Of a stretch of DNA of 64,000 bases, positions 50,501 through 62,092 are shown in pieces. The DNA is taken from positions 715,391 to 779,390 of the forward strand of contig NW_019091403.1 in assembly GCF_001949145.1 (NCBI RefSeq), given 5' to 3'. The DNA is from Acanthaster planci. Taxonomy: Eukaryota > Echinodermata > Asteroidea > Valvatida > Acanthasteridae. Numbering within the stretch: position 1 is the stretch's first letter; every line of letters starts with the position of its first letter. The notes beneath the pieces are model-generated. The model saw only the letters and a program-made list of their open reading frames with translations. It was not told the DNA's origin and did not search any database. The position numbers and the translations under genes are program-made.

Positions 50501-53500
50501 TAGTGATGGCACAACACGGATTGCCAGAACATTCCATTTTGGAACGCCAACTCAGTTTATGAAGGTAGGCTTAGCAGCTTACCGCCTAACTTTTTTTCTC
50601 TCATGGAAGCACCGAGGAAATTCTTCAAGAGTTTTCCAGTTTTCCAGAGGTCACATTTTTCTTCCTGACAATCGTTACAAAAGAAGCCACCTTCTCAAAA
50701 GAGATTCATGGACAAACATCCGACAGTTTTCAAGGTTTAACTTTATTTGAAGATATGAAAATCAGTTTTTTCTGAAACGTTTTGTAACATTTTGCCCAGT
50801 ATTTTAAAAAAGACAATCTATTATTCCAGAATGTAAACCTTCACTTGTAATGTGGAATTCTTTATTTTGTTATTGGCCCATGGAATCAAGCTGTCTTGAT
50901 TTAGTTGGTTAACTTGCGTTTGTCTTGTTTTAGGATGCATATACAAGAATCCTGATGGGCCACATCGATCTTGCTACAACGATCATTCGCACCGATGTGT
51001 ATGGTAAGTGTCTTCTCATGTGTATAGTCTTCCGCTTGGATATGTTGAACTTTTCTCAAAACTTCAGCTTCATCTCCGGCCACAGAATTGATTGCACATG
51101 TTTGATGATTACTTACTGCTCGGTAATATGACTTCATGGTCGATGCAGGCCGTGACCTTGACGCCATTGCACGTGCCCGTCTTTGGGAAATCGGTCTGGA
51201 CTATGAACATGAGACTGGTAGTGGTGTCGGGCATTACCTCAGCATCCATGAGGGACCAATCAGCTTCCGGCATGGCTACATCATGGAGGATCAACCATTC
51301 TTTCCAGGAATGTTCGTCTCCAATGGTCAGTTTTGAACAACACTGATCACTAATTTATCCTGTTTCTAAAAACTAACCTCATGCTTGCCTGCTTGGACAG
51401 CAAGTGCCATGTGTATGGTTTTTAGCTTGTTAACACACCCTGACCTTTACAGTGTCCTTTGCATAACTTTGAATGTATATACATGTGCATGCATTCTGAA
51501 ATTGTTAGCTTTGAACAGTAGGGATCATGGGATCCGTGGTTGGGTGAGAGTTGGTGATTGGAAGGCCATGAACAAATTCTATTGGAGCCCTTCGCAAAGA
51601 AGGCCCAAACAATCCCAAATCCTTCGATTTCAATATGATTTTACATACACCCTTGGGGTTAGGGTTAAAGAAATATAGGAGGGCCTTGATTGAAGGTGCT
51701 TTACACCTGATTGCAAGTTGACACACTCTTTGTGTTTAACATATACATTCTGCTTTATAGACGTTTTTCACCCATGTGACTGGATTGCACTAAAAACAAC
51801 ACCACCACGTGTAGATCACCTTGACCACAGTGATTGCATATATTCATATGGGCAGCTTCAACCACGTACAAGTGCACGAGCAAATGCTGCATGTTTGACG
51901 AGTTTATCGTGAATAAGTAGATTACCATCACAACACTATCCACTCATTACCATCACAACACTATCCACTCATTACCATCNNNNNNNNNNNNNNNNNNNNN
52001 NNNNNNNNNNNNNNNNNNNNNNNNNNNNNNNNNNNNNNNNNNNNNNNNNNNNNNNNNNNNNNNNNNNNNNNNNNNNNNNNNNNNNNNNNNNNNNNNNNNN
52101 NNNNNNNNNNNNNNNNNNNNNNNNNNNNNNNNNNNNNNNNNNNNNNNNNNNNNNNNNNNNNNNNNNNNNNNNNNNNNNNNNNNNNNNNNNNNNNNNNNNN
52201 NNNNNNNGCAATACGTAGCAGTCCGGCACGATGATGACATCATGGGAAAAAGTTCTATTCTGTGCTGTCCCTGTCAAGTTAAATTTGGCTAATTGTTATA
52301 AATGCACATCATATACTGCATGTACTTCTCGAAGCTATGGAGTTCTTGAACATATTGAGCTATTGAACAGCATTTGTTTTGATTGTTGGATGGAAGTAAC
52401 ATTGCCTGAGTGTGCCTTATCCTGCAGCCTTATCTGCAATGTGCATGATTACCAGTATCATGACTGGCATTTCATTTTCTCTCCCTTTCTCACATTTTTT
52501 TCTTTCTACCCAGGACCTGGTTATTACCATGTTGACGACACAGACCTGCGGGATCAGTTTGGTCTGCGAATACAGAACGTTATGCATGTCAAGCAGATCA
52601 GACTGGAAGTAAGTGGACAGGACACAGAACACGTCCACTGGGTCTCTGATGGTTGGGCGATGGACATTAACTGGTGCACATCGCACTTAGCTTCTGATGC
52701 ATATCACATGTCACTTAAGTCGGAAGTGCGCGTACATTGGTTGAAGTGGAACCGAAAGAGGTCTGTCTGCCTTGAGCAGAGAGAGTCATGTTGGTCAGGA
52801 GTGCTCATTTGGTTGGAAGTGATGCAACCGTAATGCATGTTTTTCAGAGTAATTTGTGAACCAGTGATGTGCAGTTCCCACCAAAGGAGCCTTCGTTGCT
52901 GGGAAAATGGCATTCTCTCTTGGTTCCGCTCGGGCCAGATAGCCCTCAAATTCAAGCAGCTCCTCCCAAAATCCCACCTTCTGACTGACTACCTGACCAC
53001 TTGCCTGTCTACCCAACCACCTTACACACTCAGTGAGGACTTCTTGCCAGAAACTTGGGGACATCTTCAAATGTTGACAATGTCTTTATGTATAGAGATA
53101 GTTTACGACCACAAATCTTTGATAAAAAGATCTCATCTCTCAAGTTTACGTTTACCAATAAAGGGGAGCTGGTGTACGGGTCATTTAATCATCAAATTGG
53201 TTTCTTTTCCTGTACAGAATCGCTTTGAGGACTACACCTTCATGAACTTCGAAATGGTGAGCTTGGTGCCCTTTGAACCCCGTTTGATCTACTACAATAA
53301 GCTGAGTCCACGCCAGGTAAGTCCAAAAACCAGTTCGCTGTTTGTCGAGCAAGAAAAGAAAAACACTTCATTGCAAGTCTCCACAAATTTGCTGTCACTA
53401 CATTGCCACTAGATTCCATAATCAACAAATGTGCAAAGCATTATGGGGAAAAGTTGGCACCTGGTAATTCAGTGATGGTGCATTGCTCTGAATTGTCATG

Positions 53501-53962
53501 CCTACTGCAGTGAGTATGAAGCGTTTTAAAAAGTATTGCTTGATTTCATATTGAGCATTTCAAACAAGCTTTTTCTGAAATCTTCAAATCGGTCCTTTCT
53601 TACCAAAATGCACCAATGTAGACTCACTTTACATGTGGATATTGTCACATTGAGGAGATGTAAAGTTGTAAATGTTGAGGTTTACCCTTTGTATTAAAGT
53701 GTAATTTTTGGTAAATGTTGACGATTGAATGTCAGTTTCCTTTGAAAATGTTGCACAGATTGACTGGTTGAACAGCTACAACTTGCAAGTCCGCACTTTG
53801 GTTGAGCCATTGCTGACCACTCAGTCAGCTAGGAAGTGGCTGGAGTCAAAGACCAGGAAAATCACCTATGATTACACGGTGACCGGGGGTGCCACATGTG
53901 TTGCTGGGACAAGTACCATCTTGATTTTCTCATCTCTCATAAGTTATCTGTTGCAAAAGTAA
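41570..53962 (+). CDS. Aminopeptidase P-like pseudoenzyme, GPI-anchor type, copy 2 (5' partial)
   Basis: Paralogue of the gene at 14743. Exons: 41570-41667, 41873-41989, 42146-42206, 42496-42621, 43146-43256, 43770-44012, 44412-44525, 45081-45162, 45545-45633, 46520-46662, 48185-48271, 48712-48777, 49153-49223, 49539-49616, 50219-50290, 50504-50564, 50934-51003, 51149-51325, 52514-52608, 53218-53316, 53759-53962. All phases agree and many lengths equal copy 1; 753 residues without the missing signal exon. Fold motifs are retained (LWTDGRYWIQMERE, WLFNLRGNDI, FHFGTPTQFMK, FGLRIQNV). Metal ligands: Asp kept at 50271; Asp to Arg at 50517; His to Ser at 51220 (HETGSGVGHY); Glu to Gly at the 51325/52514 junction (SNGPGYY); Glu to Gln at 52573. 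The active-site His of IIHY is Glu at 49609. Peptidase activity is therefore unlikely, although the frame is open throughout. The C-terminus has a GPI-type hydrophobic tail (ILIFSSLISYLLQK). Confidence 0.88.
43770..44012 (+). CDS. Acidic insertion exon of aminopeptidase P copy 2
   Basis: This exon is 243 bp where copy 1 has 162 bp. The extra 27 codons lie in an Asn/Asp/Glu-rich stretch (PDPDLINDEDEADERND) before YIWADSLQVDYG, in the N-terminal half of the protein. Probably a surface loop; function unknown. Confidence 0.75.
51921..51979. repeat. 25-bp tandem repeat running into a gap
   Basis: Two full identical units of attaccatcacaacactatc plus cactc at 51921 and 51946, then a third that is cut by the gap. 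The gap probably hides more units. Confidence 0.85.
51980..52207. other. Assembly gap (228 N)
   Basis: Run of N in the intron between the exons at 51149-51325 and 52514-52608. Confidence 0.99.
52765..52937 (-). repeat. Dispersed repeat family R1, copy iii
   Basis: On the minus strand it reads ggaaccaagagagaatgcca, then gctcctttggtgggaactgc, aligning with the other three copies. It lies in an intron of aminopeptidase P copy 2. Confidence 0.6.
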
Positions 53963-56629
53963 AGCCTTTTTATGATTTTTCCCCCATGGATTATCACCAT
54001 GGCAATGTATTTTTCATTACCGCGGTGATGGGTTGCCAATGTATATTTAGTTCCTCTGAGATCTGTGTGGCTTTGCTATAGTTTTGCTTCTAGTTTTTCA
54101 TGACAATTTCCAGCAATTCTAATTTGTTTGATTTTAACTGTGAAATATCTTGACGTGAACAAATCAGATGTACTCCAAGTTTCTGTAATGTAATTTTTTA
54201 TCAAAACAGGGATTACTATTGATTACGGGCCCTTTTTTACAGTTCTATTTTAAGGAGATGAATTATCTGTATATTTGGAGAAATAAGATTTTTAATCAGT
54301 ATGTGTAGTGTGCCAGATGAAAAAATACCAATCTAATGATCTGTTTGGAGGCATTTATAGATCCAATTTTTATAAGGTGTGGTACTTTTGTACATAACTT
54401 GATACGTGCAGATCGAAAAGCCATAAGTTGATTCATTTTCAGTGTTCAAATTTCTTTGTATTCTGTCATTACAATGACTAATTTCTTGTGCCTGAAATTG
54501 TTGCTCCAATGAAGTCATACTATTTATGAAATTGTAATTCACCTGTAAGTCTGAGAAGAAAACTGAAACGAAACAAGACTGATTATATTTTTACAAGAAA
54601 TTTCTAATTGCATTTTAAAAACTGTGATAATATTTACTTGTCAAGACAAAATTCAAATTTGGCTTTTAGAAATATTTATGGAGGATTTAAAAATCAGTTG
54701 TGATTACGTATTCATTCAAAGAATAGTCTTGACAAGACTGCTGGAAATTGTTAATCAAAACCAAAATGGATTTAACATAGGTAAGTTTCAGTAAAAATCA
54801 TTCATTATTATGCCAAAGAGGAAGTAAAATCTAGGTAGATGCTGTTTTTTGCATGTTCTTCTGGCAGAAATTCCAAAGTCTGCTGTTTAAATTTGCATTA
54901 CTTTCCAAGTTCATGGTGTTTGGTGTATTTTTGAAGTTTTTCTTGTTTTGAAAGTAGACAGTGAGTGTTTCAAGTGCCAATGACGGTGATTTTAAGTAAT
55001 CTTTGTAACCTTTTAATTTTGCGAAGTCTGAATACCAGAATGATATGATTCAAAAGGAAATTTGGTTATTGATAGATTTACTGCTGTACTTTTTATACAT
55101 GTACTTCAGGAATTAAATTATAATCTTGTGTATATTAGTCCAGCATTTTGTACTGATTTTAAATTCCACATAATGTATTCAGTTGTAATAGTGCTTAGTT
55201 TCTCTACTTATATTTCTGATTGCTGCTACTGATTATGTAATTATACGCAGGGTAATTAAAGAAATAATGAGCCTAATTTCATGTTAACTGTACTATTTTA
55301 AAAAAAATAGAAAGTAACTGGTTTTCTGAAATCATGGAAATTCTTACCAAGATTTTGTGAAATATTTTTTTTGGATTACCATACCTGTCAATAGGAAATG
55401 GCTACATCCTCCATCCATTGGCTTCCACGGGCGTCAGCTGTAGCCATATCACTCAGATTTCCTTACTTCCATTTATCTGGTGATATGTGGACACACAACA
55501 AAAAACCACTCCGAATGGGAAACAAAGAATTTTATAAGTTTTCTTACCAAGGATCTGTAGGCCTACTTGCACAGAGTGCATTTTAAAAAATTCCAGGATT
55601 TTTGTTTTTCCCCCTTAGCCATGTTGAAACCTTGCCCGGTTATGGCCGTTTTGGATAAAAAATAAATCGATTCAATAATTGTTTTCTTTCACTGTGTATT
55701 GTTATTTCTTGACTTACTTCCTTCAAATGTTTACAAAGATTTACAAGGAGAGTCCGATTCCATTTGTAGAGGCATTGTACTCCTTTTTATTTCAGAATTT
55801 GATATGGCAGTGTTGTATCCATTTCTTGTCGGGGGAAATTGCCCTGTTCTCCTTTCCTTGGTAAAATAATTTAAGACCCTCTTCCGAAGTTTAACTGACT
55901 TGAACTAAAAAAGTAATAATTTTACTTTACCGAGACTTTTAGCTTTAATAAATCGTTATTTAATCTGTTCATTGTGTATGTATTGCTGCATAGCAAGCAC
56001 TTTAATTTGGACGGAGAACAATGTTATCGAAAAGCCATAACGACTTTAATATCCGGCACCAGCCTGTTACATTCACTTCTGACCAATAGCATTTTTGCTA
56101 GCATGCGTGACCTGCAAAGCCGCTCTCATTTTAATATCACTCCTCAAAGAAAATAGTGCACACTTTTTGTTGAGACTATTCGCACGCTTAATTTGTTTAT
56201 AAAAATATAACGAGTGATAAAAGAAGCAAAACATATTTGCTGTAAGTATTTAAATATTTTTTGTTAATTCGAGAGTTTTGACAGTGTAACGAAGTCGGAC
56301 GACAAATTTGGCGCGGACGAACGCAATGGCGAGTTTTGTCTTCAAGAAATCAAGTGGACGTCTGCTTCCAAGGGGCATTCATTTACGCGCGAGACTTTGA
56401 AATTATCAGTGTGCATACAGTGGTGCAATTTGAATCCGTAGATGGTTGGTGGTGGCACTCACGTTTTACAACAAACAGAACACATAGAATTCAGCTACTG
56501 TCTCCGGCTGTCAACTTGGCCTAACGATCTCAGGAATAAACGCTGAAATTTTCACTCTGCAGTTGAGAGCATCATTACTTTGGAGACGAACTTCAACGAA
56601 TTGGCAACGTGATCGCTGGCGATATAGAC
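53963..56629. other. 3' flank of aminopeptidase P copy 2
   Basis: Very AT-rich; probably begins with the 3' untranslated region. An AATAAA occurs near 55660. No coding exon recognised. Confidence 0.4.
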
Positions 56630-56720
56630 ATGCAGAAGCGATCAGCGGCATATTCCGGCTGTGTTGCTGCCCAATTCAGTTTAACACCTTCCACCTTCAT
56701 TTTCCTCCTGTTTTTCATCC
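56630..56720 (+). CDS. Orphan signal-peptide exon
   Basis: ATG at 56630 opens a frame that encodes MQKRSAAYSGCVAAQ followed by a hydrophobic core (STFIFLLFFI) and stops at a strong gtaagt donor at 56721 in phase 1. This has the shape of a first exon for a secreted or membrane protein. No downstream partner exon was found before the oxidase gene starts at 57898. Phase 1 is also the phase at which the aminopeptidase P genes leave their signal exon, but both of those lie upstream. The target gene is unknown. Confidence 0.4.
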
Positions 56721-57897
56721 GTAAGTGAAACATTGTATAAGACTCAAATTTTTATATACTTTTGATCAAAGTCTGAATTTGAAATTGAAGTTGGAGGTTA
56801 CTGTGTATCCATTTCCTCTTTGTCGAAATTCGTAAACTTCTTCCAAGTTTCACCCAAGAGCCCAAATTTCAACTGCGTCATATGCCAGACCGGTCTTTTT
56901 GTTATCCATATACGTGTTAGAATGGTTCTTTTCAGCTGACAGCTGTCGCTGGTTAAGGTTGTCACAGCTTTTAATTGCAGCAACATTTTAAGGCCATTTT
57001 GCACAATGTTGCCAACACATTTTGAATAACGTGAATGATTGGAATCCACTGGTTTATCAAACGTGGAAATCCGATGCATGTGGAGTGTGTATAGTGAGTT
57101 TGGAAAGCCAGACAGATCCGATTAGATCTTGGTACAAGGCAGATGTAGATGTGTTTTGTCACTGAATGACCCCACCTGCCATTACATCGAGCTTTAGGCA
57201 TGGAGCAGGCCGGCATGATTCCCTGCTCATGACAGTCGCCGATCGAGGCCGAGATCACGAGTTTAGCAGTGTAGGCCTACATGGTAGTTGCGGACAATTT
57301 GATGTGAATATACTGCGCTATCTTTGTCTTAATTTTGTTTGGTTGTACACGTATATACATGTAGTTGCAGAAAAGGACAATTATGGGAAAGATCTAACTT
57401 CCACACCACCTGTCGACAGGTCTAATGCAGTGGATTTTACTTGTGGGGGCACGAGGAGGCACGAGCATCTTATGGGGGGGGAGAGCATCAGCTTTCAGGG
57501 GTGTGGTTTTGGGGGCAAGTATTAGCCTAGTTCAATATCCACTCATCCCATTTTTAGTGGGGGGGGGGCCGCTTGGACTTTCTAGGGGCATGTGACCCCT
57601 CCCCCATGGCTGCACCATTGGTCTAATGAACAAAATGCTGAAGAAAATAAGTAAACCAAACTTGAAACCAAACTCTGTAGGGACCTAAAACGAGTCTACT
57701 GTTTTCACGGACGTTGTAGAGGGCGCTCGACGACTTAACTCCAAACGCGACGCACGATTACGCTGCGCTTCAAAGTCCGAGAGTCGTCTGCTACAACGAA
57801 TTTCGGAAACCGGAATGCGGGCAGCATTGTTTTGATTTCACCACTTCTTGTCGTAATTGTCCTCTTTCGAAGCTGAGGAAGTTGTGTCTTTCTCATC
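56721..57897. other. Region between orphan exon and oxidase gene
   Basis: Contains one hAT-like MITE (57428-57620) and no recognised exon. The last 200 bp should include the promoter of the oxidase gene. Confidence 0.4.
57428..57620. mobile_element. hAT-like MITE, G-rich
   Basis: Bounded by a perfect 8-bp target duplication gtctaatg (57420-57427 and 57621-57628) and short inverted ends (cagtgg and ccattg). It shares the gttcaatatccactcatcc block with the element at 16611-16813. Confidence 0.75.
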
Positions 57898-60800
57898 ATG
57901 GCATCATTCACCTTTCGCTCTCTTCTCAAGTCAAGGTTTGTGGTTACGACGTTTATGTGCTTGATTTTGCATTGTATCATAATTATTATGTATAACAGGA
58001 AGTCATGGAAGTAGTCTGGCCCGTAGACATATGGTCTGGCCTCCGTGTGGGACATGACAATCCATTTTATGCAGCCTAGGCTTAATTTTACTAGTTACTG
58101 TGTGTAAATGTAATGTAAAACACTGAAATCGTGGGGAGAATTCCATATTAGACAGTCAGTGACTGAATCACAATTTCTGAAGTAGAAACGTCAACAACTT
58201 GCAAGGTTGTCATGTTTGTTCAATGTTATTGTCAAAGAGCTCCTGCAGTGTAATGCACTTAGTATTAGGCTGTTTCTCAATGTTTTTTCTCAATCAGTCT
58301 AGTTTGTGATCGATTTCAGTTTGAAGCCTGTGGTTGTTGGCTCCGTTGTGGGTGGTTTTGTCTGCTATGGGACCTACCGGCATCAAGTAAGCCCAAAACT
58401 TGACCCCTACCTAGTGCTACTTAAAGGAACGTTAAGTGACAAAACTAAACACAAATTAATTTTCATTGTATAAGAGAACAATTGGTATGTAGTTTTTGCT
58501 GGATTTCCTTTGTGTCAACAATTTTGATGCATTCACTTTGTAAGAAAAAATCAAGAAGTGCAGAATCATCTTCCTATTCAGACATTAAAATGAAAACAAG
58601 TACTTACAGTTTTAATGTGTAAAAGTTTCTTCTTCTTGCATCTCAGAAAAGTCCAGTTTTGGCCAAGACGTTGCATTTTCCAGCTCCTAGTGCTAACAAA
58701 TTTATGGCCGAAACAATTACGCCTGCCTCCACCCTCGAGGTTTGTACTTTACCAGAATAAAATCCAACAGGAGTTTTTTGTGTTGATCAAATTTCTGGAT
58801 TTACCAATGATTTTATTCAGACACTTCAGATGAAGAAGTTGTTCATTGTTATGCCGTCTTGGTTTTAGTGATTGAAGGTTATTGCAGAGAGGGTATTTCT
58901 CTCGCAATTATGACACAATGATGGCTCAACTCGTCAGTTTGGATGTTGTTTCTAGACACTTTTATAAGGTTTTGACAGTCACGGCCATAAGTATTGCATT
59001 GTGTGTTTCTGAACAGAATAATGTCAAACTGTATTTCTGAACCAAAAGTCTTCATCAGACTTGCACTTAATGTGAAGTATGCCGTCAGTCTTAATAACAA
59101 AGTGATGTGTGTCTGTTTTCAGAGAAGTACAGCTATGAAATCCAGAATGGAACTCTTCATCATGAAAATTCAGGTGAGTTTGTGAAAGCATCCAGCCAGT
59201 GCATGAACAGATAGCCTTGAATCTGAACAGTTAACCTTACACTGTACATGGACACGCATCCGAGGTATGGAAATCTACTTGTGAATGCCAGAATTCTTCA
59301 ACACTGTTCCCTTCATTTATATGGAGGGACTGGAATAAGTCTAGACAAGTGTAAGTTTTCTAATCAAGTTGTCCCAAGATAATATTTTACCAAATCATTA
59401 CTACCAGGGTTATACGCCCTGAGTTGAAGTGCACCTTCACTGTCGAAAGTTTTCCAACCAGGTTCTTGCATATGTTTGGCGTGCACGCGAAGACCATGCA
59501 TTCCAGAATAAATTCGCAGTGTGCTCTATGCCAAATGCTCATAGCTTGCATGCCTCTGCGTTGAGTTCATACCCAAAGGAGTGTCAGTTTCATTTAAAAC
59601 ACGCCCTCTTTTATTATTTTCTACAGGAGAACATACATCTGTAACCACTACGTACAGTTACAAATCAAAAATGTATTCACTTTTTTGTTTATACAGGCTG
59701 ACCTCTGTAGAACTCTTGAAGAAATTGAGGGCGAGAAGAAGTTTCTCGTTGACAGATGGGAAAGACAAGCAGTAAGATGAATCATATAATAAAAATATTT
59801 TCTTAACATCCGTGTCTCCCTTGGACTTTGCTTGCAACATATTCCTTAATCAGATTAGCCCATTTTGCATGTGCTTTTGGGCAGAATTTATAGAAAGGTT
59901 TAATACAGCGGCATAGCCAGGATTCTGAAGGGGGGGGGGTATTTGGGGCTTCACGCTAAAGGGGGAGGGCTGACTTGATGTTACATTTAGATTTTGCAAT
60001 TTGTGTAGGCCAAATCAATAATGGCGTCTGCAGGGCTAAGAACATGAGTTTGAAAATATTTCTGTTTCCAAAATGTAAGTGGGAAGGCAACTGGTGGGGA
60101 ACGACAATTTTTCATGGGGGGCAATTACCCCCAGCCACGCCCCCCAGCCACGCTGCTGGTTTAATAGCGACATGAAATTTATCATACAAATTTTGAGACA
60201 AGATTAGAACAAAAAATTATAAAATGTTAAAAATTTCGCACATGTATTTAGCAAATTCTAAAACGTACCTGGGTTGGTTAAATATAATCTGGAGGTTTGC
60301 ATGGTTGATGCCGTAATAAGAGTTAACACATCATCAGAAGGCAGAGTTTTGTATCACTGAGATAGACTGGAGCAAACCTGTCTAGCATTTGTTGTAAGTA
60401 AATTAAAATAAAGCCAGAAACACACAACCTCTATCAGGCTAACGTTTGTGAAAACACCATGTAAATCTGTCTTGTGTGCTACTGAGGTTCTGAAAAGAAC
60501 AGTTCACTCTGTCCATTATTAGGAGAATGCTGGTCGTCATCTTAAATGTATTTGTGATATAACACATCTCGTTTTTTTTTTTGTAGGGTGGGGGTGGGGT
60601 GACCTGCCTCATGGAAGATGGCAGGGTATTTGAGAGGGCAGGTGTCAATGTCTCGGTTGTCAGTGGCAATCTGACATCAAAAGCCGTGGCTCAGATGAAA
60701 TCAAGGTAGGCAGACTATCCAAACTCAAAAGGTTTTAGTCAGCCAAGCAGAAGATTTATTCCAAAGCTTAACGCCATTAGATTTAAATCTTAAATAATTT

Positions 60801-62092
60801 TTTTTATGAGAAATATAGAGTTAGATATTCAACTGAGTATCTGCTCTGCTCTATGAGTCCTCAGTCCTGAGATGGACCAAGAGAGGACGCAATTTCAAAG
60901 CAATGAGGCTCTTTTGTGGGAACTGCACTTCACTGGCTCACTAACAACTATGAAATGCATATGTTGCAGTTACCAGCGAAATGAAAAGCCCCACCATCAT
61001 GGCACTTTGCAAATTGATGGGGGGTGCATCTGTTCAAGGTGGATTGCTGATAAAAAAGGGAGTTTGGGGTCAGAAATCCAATACGTAAGGCTCATTCTAA
61101 TCTGTCCAGTGCCCATACAAATACCCTACAGATTGTAATATGCAGTAGACACTCCATCATACCGTTTGCACTCCAAAGAGGGCTGAGTCAATTCAAATTA
61201 TTAAGTTTTAGAATATTTGACCTTCAATTTGATCAAATATCTGAAAATTCAGTCGTACGGACCAGCAGATTGTTGATGAACAAACCATATACAAAGTCAC
61301 ATGCAGTAATGGCTTAGCAAGATTTAAGAGATGAACAGTACCTCTTGCCCTGTTTAAAATTTCTATTCCTTTTAACTTTTCTAATGAATAATTTACTTGT
61401 TGAATTGTAAGATTTCTGTCACTTTTAATTTGAATTTATTTGAAACAAGTCCCCCATAGCGCAATTTTTCTCATGTAACAATTTTTCTCAAGTCACACGG
61501 CAACTAATTCTTGGTACTACCTTTCTATCTTTGGTTGATGACTTTATAATTTAGTCGAATTCTTATTTCACAGTATCTGTATGTCTAAGAGTCATTTTTT
61601 ATTCTTGTAGACATTAACGAAAAACTTATGAGAAACAGATAAAAACTTTATTATCACAGCTGGGGAATTTAAAATTGTCTTTGATGATTCAGTATAACCC
61701 CAAAACAGCTTATAACATTTACGTGCAGAAATACAAAGAACAATTTCGTAAAAGAAACAATTAATGTTATTAAAACCTTAAAACCATTCCAGAACCCATA
61801 TCATACTATATTCATGTTCATATATGTTCCTAGAAGTAGAAATATTTGTACCTGGAAAATTAAATAACAGTACATGTACATATGTATCTAGAAATATCTA
61901 ATATCAATATGCCAAGTTTGGAAATATGTACAAATTTGCTTCAGATTTATGTAGTGTACAGATTTCGATGATTTATCAGGGTTTTGTAAAATTGATAAAT
62001 ACTCAATCATCTTGATTTACAGAGGGAAGAAACTTGAGGAAGGAAAGATGCTGCCTTTCTTTGCTGCTGGAGTAAGCTGCGTGATTCATCCG
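57898..62092 (+). CDS. CPOX: Coproporphyrinogen III oxidase, N-terminal part (3' end beyond the window)
   Basis: Oxygen-dependent HemF-type enzyme that converts coproporphyrinogen III to protoporphyrinogen IX in the mitochondrial intermembrane space. Exons: 57898-57935, 58320-58386, 58647-58739, 59123-59173, 59697-59771, 60587-60705, 62023-62092, with consistent phases (2, 0, 0, 0, 0, 2, 0). Residues 1-36 ([12 protein letters not shown], then [14 protein letters not shown]) form a basic plus hydrophobic targeting sequence. Family motifs follow in order: [60 protein letters not shown]. The last motif normally continues into the conserved HxNYR region, so roughly the C-terminal 60 percent is missing. 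No such exon is seen before 64000 and a minus-strand gene occupies that space, so the remaining exons probably lie beyond the window. Confidence 0.9.
59906..60158. mobile_element. hAT-like MITE in a CPOX intron
   Basis: Perfect 8-bp target duplication gtttaata (59898-59905 and 60159-60166). Ends cagcggcatagcc and ccacgctgctg. The interior has G and C runs; 253 bp. Confidence 0.78.
60873..61050 (+). repeat. Dispersed repeat family R1, copy iv
   Basis: Starts tggaccaagagaggacgcaa and includes gtgggaactgcacttcactgg and cagcgaaatgaaaagcccc; aligns with copies i to iii. It lies in a CPOX intron. Confidence 0.6.
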
